This document shows, in pieces, positions 60,643 through 64,000 of a stretch of DNA of 64,000 bases. The stretch spans positions 1 to 64,000 of the forward strand of contig USFR01000002.1 in NCBI GenBank assembly GCA_900553945.1. Reading direction: 5' to 3'. The notes below the pieces were generated by a model. That model saw only the letters and a program-made list of their open reading frames with translations, searched no databases and was not told where the DNA came from. This DNA is from an uncultured Clostridium sp. GTDB lineage: Bacteria; Bacillota; Clostridia; TANB77; CAG-508. The translations under genes and the position numbers were made by a program. How positions within the stretch are numbered: the first letter of the stretch is position 1; every line of letters starts with the position of its first letter.

Positions 60643-61662
60643 GTGGAAAAAGATATATATGTATTAGGAATTGAATCAAGTTGTGATGAAACCTCAGTAG
60701 CTGTTGTGAAAAATGGAAGAGAAGTTCTTTCAAATGTGATAAATTCACAAATAAAAATTCATGAAAACTATGGAGGCGTTGTTCCAGAAATAGCTTCAAG
60801 ATGCCACACAGAAGTAATAAATCAAGTTATGAAACAAGCATTAAAAGAAGCTAACATGAAATTAGAGGATATTGACGTAATATGCACAACATATGGACCA
60901 GGATTAGTAGGAGCTCTATTAGTAGGAGTTTCATATGCAAAAGGGCTAAGCTTTGCAGCTAACAAACCTTTATTAGGAGTAAACCATATAGAAGGACATA
61001 TTGCAGGAAATTACATAACTCATAAAGATTTAAAACCACCATTTTTATGCTTGATGATGTCTGGAGGCAATACTCAAATTGTGTATGTAAAAGATTATAC
61101 AGAATTTGAAGTGCTAGGAAAAACAAGAGATGATGCTATAGGAGAAGCTTTTGATAAAGTCGCAAGAGTTGTTGGGTTAGGATATCCAGGAGGACCAAAA
61201 GTTGATAAATTAGCAAAAGAAGGTAAAGAAATTATTGAATTACCTGTTGCTCACATGGACAATATGGACTTTTCATTTAGCGGAATAAAAACAGCAGTAA
61301 TAAATTTGAACCACAAAGATCCAAATATAAACAAAGCAAATTTATGTTTAAGCTTTGAAAAAACAGCAACGGACATGTTAGAAAATAACATAAAAAAAGC
61401 TATTAAAGAAACTGGAATAACAAAGATAGTTTTAGCAGGAGGAGTATCTGCAAACTCTTACATAAGAAATAGATTAGAAAAAATGGCAGAAAAAAATAAA
61501 CTAGAAATGTACTTTCCAGAATTAATATTATGCACAGACAATGCTGCAATGATAGCATCAGCAGGATACTATAATTATATAAAAGGGAAAAAATCAGATT
61601 TAACATTAAACGCAGTACCAAATTTAAAATTAGGAGAAGAAAAAGAATGTCAATCTTTGTAA
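60643..61662 (+). CDS. tsaD: tRNA N6-threonylcarbamoyladenosine transferase TsaD
   Basis: A 339-residue ASKHA-fold protein that transfers threonylcarbamoyl to A37 of ANN-decoding tRNAs, with TsaB and TsaE. Metal-binding HIEGH is at residues 115-119. Further motifs are GIESSCDETSVAVV at the start, LMMSGGNTQIVYV and AGGVSANSYIR. It starts with GTG at 60643 after AGAAGG. TsaB, TsaC and TsaE are not in the window. The metallophosphoesterase gene overlaps its end by 16 bp. Confidence 0.97.
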   Translation: MEKDIYVLGIESSCDETSVAVVKNGREVLSNVINSQIKIHENYGGVVPEIASRCHTEVINQVMKQALKEANMKLEDIDVICTTYGPGLVGALLVGVSYAKGLSFAANKPLLGVNHIEGHIAGNYITHKDLKPPFLCLMMSGGNTQIVYVKDYTEFEVLGKTRDDAIGEAFDKVARVVGLGYPGGPKVDKLAKEGKEIIELPVAHMDNMDFSFSGIKTAVINLNHKDPNINKANLCLSFEKTATDMLENNIKKAIKETGITKIVLAGGVSANSYIRNRLEKMAEKNKLEMYFPELILCTDNAAMIASAGYYNYIKGKKSDLTLNAVPNLKLGEEKECQSL

Positions 61663-62351
61663 TAGCCGACTTGCATTTGTCTTTTGGCGTAAATAAACCA
61701 ATGGATATTTTCGGAAGTAATTGGGAAAGACACGAAGAAAAAATTGCAAAAAGTTGGAAAGGAAAAGTAAAAGAAGAGGACTTAGTATTATTACCAGGTG
61801 ATTTTTCATGGGCAATGAAATTAGAAGACACACAAAAAGATTTTGAATATCTAAATAGCTTACCTGGCAAAAAATTATTGCTAAAAGGAAATCATGATTA
61901 CTGGTGGACAACACTTAACAAAATGAGAAAATTCATAAGGAAAAACAAATTCGAGAATATTGATTTTATCCAAAATAATTATTACGAATTTGAAGACAAA
62001 ATTATAACCGGTGTTCACGGATGGATAATCGGAGGAAAAGAAGAAGACAATAAAATTTTAAGAAGAGAAAAATTAAGATTGCAAATGGAATTAGAAGCAA
62101 TCCAAAAAGAATATGGTGATTCAAAAGAAATAATAGTTGTAATGCACTATCCACCTTATGAAAATCCAGAAACAAAACAACAAAATCCATATGCAGAAAT
62201 TATGGGAAAATACAACGTTAAAAAATGTTACTATGGACATTTACATGGAGAGCAAGCATATGGAAATGTTAAAGATTATAACCTATATGGTATTGAATAT
62301 AAACTAATTAGTGCCGATTATTTAAAATTTGAATTACAGAAAGTGGAATGA
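61647..62351 (+). CDS. Metallophosphoesterase
   Basis: A 234-residue calcineurin-like phosphoesterase. Metal motifs are FVIADLHLS (D-x-H), LLPGDFSW (GD), LLKGNHDYW (GNHD), VVMHYPPYE and YYGHLHG. The substrate is unknown; this cytosolic type is widespread in Clostridia. It overlaps tsaD, so translation is coupled. The substrate cannot be told from sequence. Confidence 0.88.
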   Translation: MSIFVIADLHLSFGVNKPMDIFGSNWERHEEKIAKSWKGKVKEEDLVLLPGDFSWAMKLEDTQKDFEYLNSLPGKKLLLKGNHDYWWTTLNKMRKFIRKNKFENIDFIQNNYYEFEDKIITGVHGWIIGGKEEDNKILRREKLRLQMELEAIQKEYGDSKEIIVVMHYPPYENPETKQQNPYAEIMGKYNVKKCYYGHLHGEQAYGNVKDYNLYGIEYKLISADYLKFELQKVE

Positions 62352-62506
62352 AATTTAGACTATATAAATAAAAAATACATAAAATTGCAATAATTTGTTT
62401 TATTTTATATTTATTTATGGTAAAATTTCAAATGAAAAATAAAACATAAAAATCATAGACCAATATAATGGATAAAAATATATTATTATAAAAGTAGGAG
62501 GCTAAA

Positions 62507-63643
62507 ATGAGCGGAAAACATGCATGTGACAATAACAAAAAAAAGAAAGAAGAACCAATTGAATTTGTTGAAAATGAAAAAAAGGTAAAAAAAGGAAAAG
62601 CAAAAACTAACAAAAAGAAAAAAGGAAGATGGTTAAAAGTTCTAGGAACAATTTTACTAACAATTATATTAATATTAGCAATATTAATAGGCTTAGCATA
62701 TATGTACATAACAAATAAATTGAGTAAAATGAATACAGTTCAATTAGATGAATCGCAATTAGGAATAACAGCCGAAGCAAGTACAAAACTAGCAAAATAC
62801 AGAAATATTGCTATATTCGGAGTAGACAGCAGAGAAGATGATTATGGAAAAGGCAACAGAAGTGATTGTATAATAATTGCAAGCATAAATAATGAAACAA
62901 AAGAAGTTAGACTAATTTCTGTTTATAGAGATACATATATAAACATACAAGGACATGGACTTGACAAAATAACACATGCATACTCTTATGGCGAAGCACC
63001 ACTTGCAATAAACACTCTAAATACTAATTTAGACTTAAACATATCAGAATTTGTAACAGTAAATTTTGATTCAGTATCAGATGCAGTAGACGAACTAGGT
63101 GGAGTTACAATAAACATCGAAAATGAAGAAATCAAATATATAAATGACTATATAGATGCTACAGCACAAATAACACATAAAACAGCAAAACACGTAACAT
63201 CTGCTGGAAGACAAACATTAGACGGTGTACAAGCAGTTGCATATTCAAGAATTAGATATACAGCTGGCGGAGATTATAAAAGAACAGAACGAATGAGAAA
63301 CGTAATTGAAGCAATGGCAAATAAATTAAAGACTAAGAATGTAATGGAAATTAATAATTTTCTAGATGCAATTTTACCAAAGGTGTATACAAATATATCT
63401 CAAAAAACAATTATGTCTATGATACCAGATATGATGAACTATAAAGTATCAACTAGTATCGGATGGCCATACGAAGTTAAAGGAATTACTTTAGATAGAT
63501 GGTATGGAGTACCAGTAACATTAGAATCAAATGTTGTAAAACTACACCAAGATCTATTTGATGATCCAGACTATACATTGCCTGAATCAATAAAAACGAC
63601 AAGTAATTCTATTATAAAGAAAACAGGATATAAAACTAAATAA
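62507..63643 (+). CDS. LytR-CpsA-Psr (LCP) family cell-wall ligase
   Basis: A 378-residue membrane protein. The basic cytosolic N-terminus (about 1-45, very lysine-rich) is followed by a membrane segment (about 46-68) and the external LCP domain. Signature motifs are FGVDSREDDYGKGNRSDCIIIASI, RLISVYRDTYI and YSRIRYTAGGDYKRTERMRNV, including the catalytic arginines. LCP enzymes transfer polymers such as teichoic acid or capsule from undecaprenyl carriers to peptidoglycan. The sugar transferase that begins at 63873 fits this role. GGAGG precedes the ATG. Confidence 0.94.
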   Translation: MSGKHACDNNKKKKEEPIEFVENEKKVKKGKAKTNKKKKGRWLKVLGTILLTIILILAILIGLAYMYITNKLSKMNTVQLDESQLGITAEASTKLAKYRNIAIFGVDSREDDYGKGNRSDCIIIASINNETKEVRLISVYRDTYINIQGHGLDKITHAYSYGEAPLAINTLNTNLDLNISEFVTVNFDSVSDAVDELGGVTINIENEEIKYINDYIDATAQITHKTAKHVTSAGRQTLDGVQAVAYSRIRYTAGGDYKRTERMRNVIEAMANKLKTKNVMEINNFLDAILPKVYTNISQKTIMSMIPDMMNYKVSTSIGWPYEVKGITLDRWYGVPVTLESNVVKLHQDLFDDPDYTLPESIKTTSNSIIKKTGYKTK

Positions 63644-63650
63644 ATAGAAG

Positions 63651-63691
63651 CATCACTTTTAGGGTTATAAAAAGATAATTCTAAAGTGATG
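63651..63691 (+). terminator. Terminator of the LCP gene
   Basis: CATCACTTTTAG (63651-63662) pairs with CTAAAGTGATG (63681-63691) with one bulge, followed by TTTTTT. Confidence 0.85.
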
Positions 63692-63807
63692 TTTTTTATA
63701 TTATTTGGAAAGTAATATAAATTAGCTATAATACGCGTGAATGCGATAAATATTCAAAAAATCCTAAAAATATTAATTTATTTTCTTTAACTTTATGGCG
63801 AAAAAAG

Positions 63808-63836
63808 TTGACAAATGTCAGTGAAAAAAATATAAT
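63808..63836 (+). promoter_or_regulatory. Consensus sigma-A promoter of the sugar transferase gene
   Basis: TTGACA (63808-63813), 17-bp spacer, TATAAT (63831-63836), 36 bp before the start. Confidence 0.8.
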
Positions 63837-63872
63837 TTTAGTGGTTATAAAATTTAGGGGGAAAAAATTAAT

Positions 63873-64000
63873 ATGGAAAATCCGGAAGCGGTATCAAAAA
63901 TTAATTCATTTATGATTTTTGATATTATTGAAAAAAGTAAAAAGAAAAATAGATATTTATATGTTAAGCGCTTTTTAGATATTTTTGTATCAATTATTGG
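63873..64000 (+). CDS. Bacterial sugar transferase, partial (5' end)
   Basis: The last 128 bases encode the start of a protein beginning MENPEAVSKINSFMIFD and reaching a basic stretch followed by RFLDIFVSIIG, which is the entry to the membrane segment of WcaJ-like undecaprenyl-phosphate sugar-phosphate transferases. GGGGGA lies before the ATG. The gene is cut by the window end, so the catalytic part is unseen. Given the LCP gene just upstream, it may open a polysaccharide or wall-polymer cluster. Confidence 0.65.
   Translation, partial: MENPEAVSKINSFMIFDIIEKSKKKNRYLYVKRFLDIFVSII

Overview
The window is AT-rich, roughly 30% GC by eye, and dense with genes. Their families are those of a spore-forming, Gram-positive Clostridia-type Firmicute. 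Spore genes include gpr, ytfJ, sigH, a ytxC-like gene and a splB-like gene. The rest is mostly housekeeping: recA-recX, scpA, pyk, typA, lysS, mutS, miaB, tsaD, mntP and Mn-dependent ppaC. Arginine is almost always AGA and ATA isoleucine is common. Species cannot be read from the sequence; an uncultured gut-type Clostridia lineage is a reasonable guess.

Layout. 0-6.4 kb: orphan solute-binding protein, recA-recX-scpA-DUF2953, then an orphan gene and ytfJ on the other strand. 6.4-11.6 kb: GltD-like flavoprotein, pepV, mntP, LD-carboxypeptidase, and a second orphan gene. 11.8-19.3 kb: alpha-glucan phosphorylase, a divergent pyruvate kinase, a Bax-inhibitor-type protein, undecaprenol-type kinase and a two-component system. 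19.4-29.1 kb: LPXTG surface protein with a 30-bp tandem repeat, polysaccharide deacetylase, yebC, gpr, an SPFH/zinc-ribbon pair, SGNH hydrolase and a FucO-like dehydrogenase. 29.1-29.5 kb: an island of two palindromic elements. 29.5-36.6 kb: traX-like, ytxC-like, an alpha-glucan cluster (GH57 branching enzyme, DUF4912 protein, GT4 synthase), ylbF-like, sigH and tRNA-Thr(GGU). 36.7-46.1 kb: two unknown proteins, deoxynucleotidase, ychF, transglutaminase-like protein, miaB, mutS, zinc-ribbon protein and another orphan gene. 46.2-50.8 kb: palindromic element, DUF4143 ATPase, PHP phosphatase and asnB. 51-64 kb: typA, trmR-like, ppaC, U32 protein, lysS, HipA-like kinase, splB, M50 protease, tsaD, metallophosphoesterase, LCP protein and the start of a sugar transferase.

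How genes fit together. GH57 branching enzyme, DUF4912 protein and GT4 synthase probably make an internal alpha-glucan. The phosphorylase at 11.8 kb would degrade it and feed glycolysis through pyruvate kinase. The trmR-like and U32 genes look like the two halves of the tRNA U34 hydroxylation/methylation route. The LPXTG protein, deacetylase, LCP protein, undecaprenol-type kinase and LD-carboxypeptidase act on the cell envelope.

The least explained signals are non-coding. There are four copies of a 116-118 bp element with A/T-rich terminal inverted repeats and a covarying central hairpin, plus a larger nested palindrome that shares its core words. Four lone orphan genes of higher GC sit in promoter-gene-terminator units. 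Two spore genes, gpr and splB, have their ribosome binding sites inside terminator-like hairpins.
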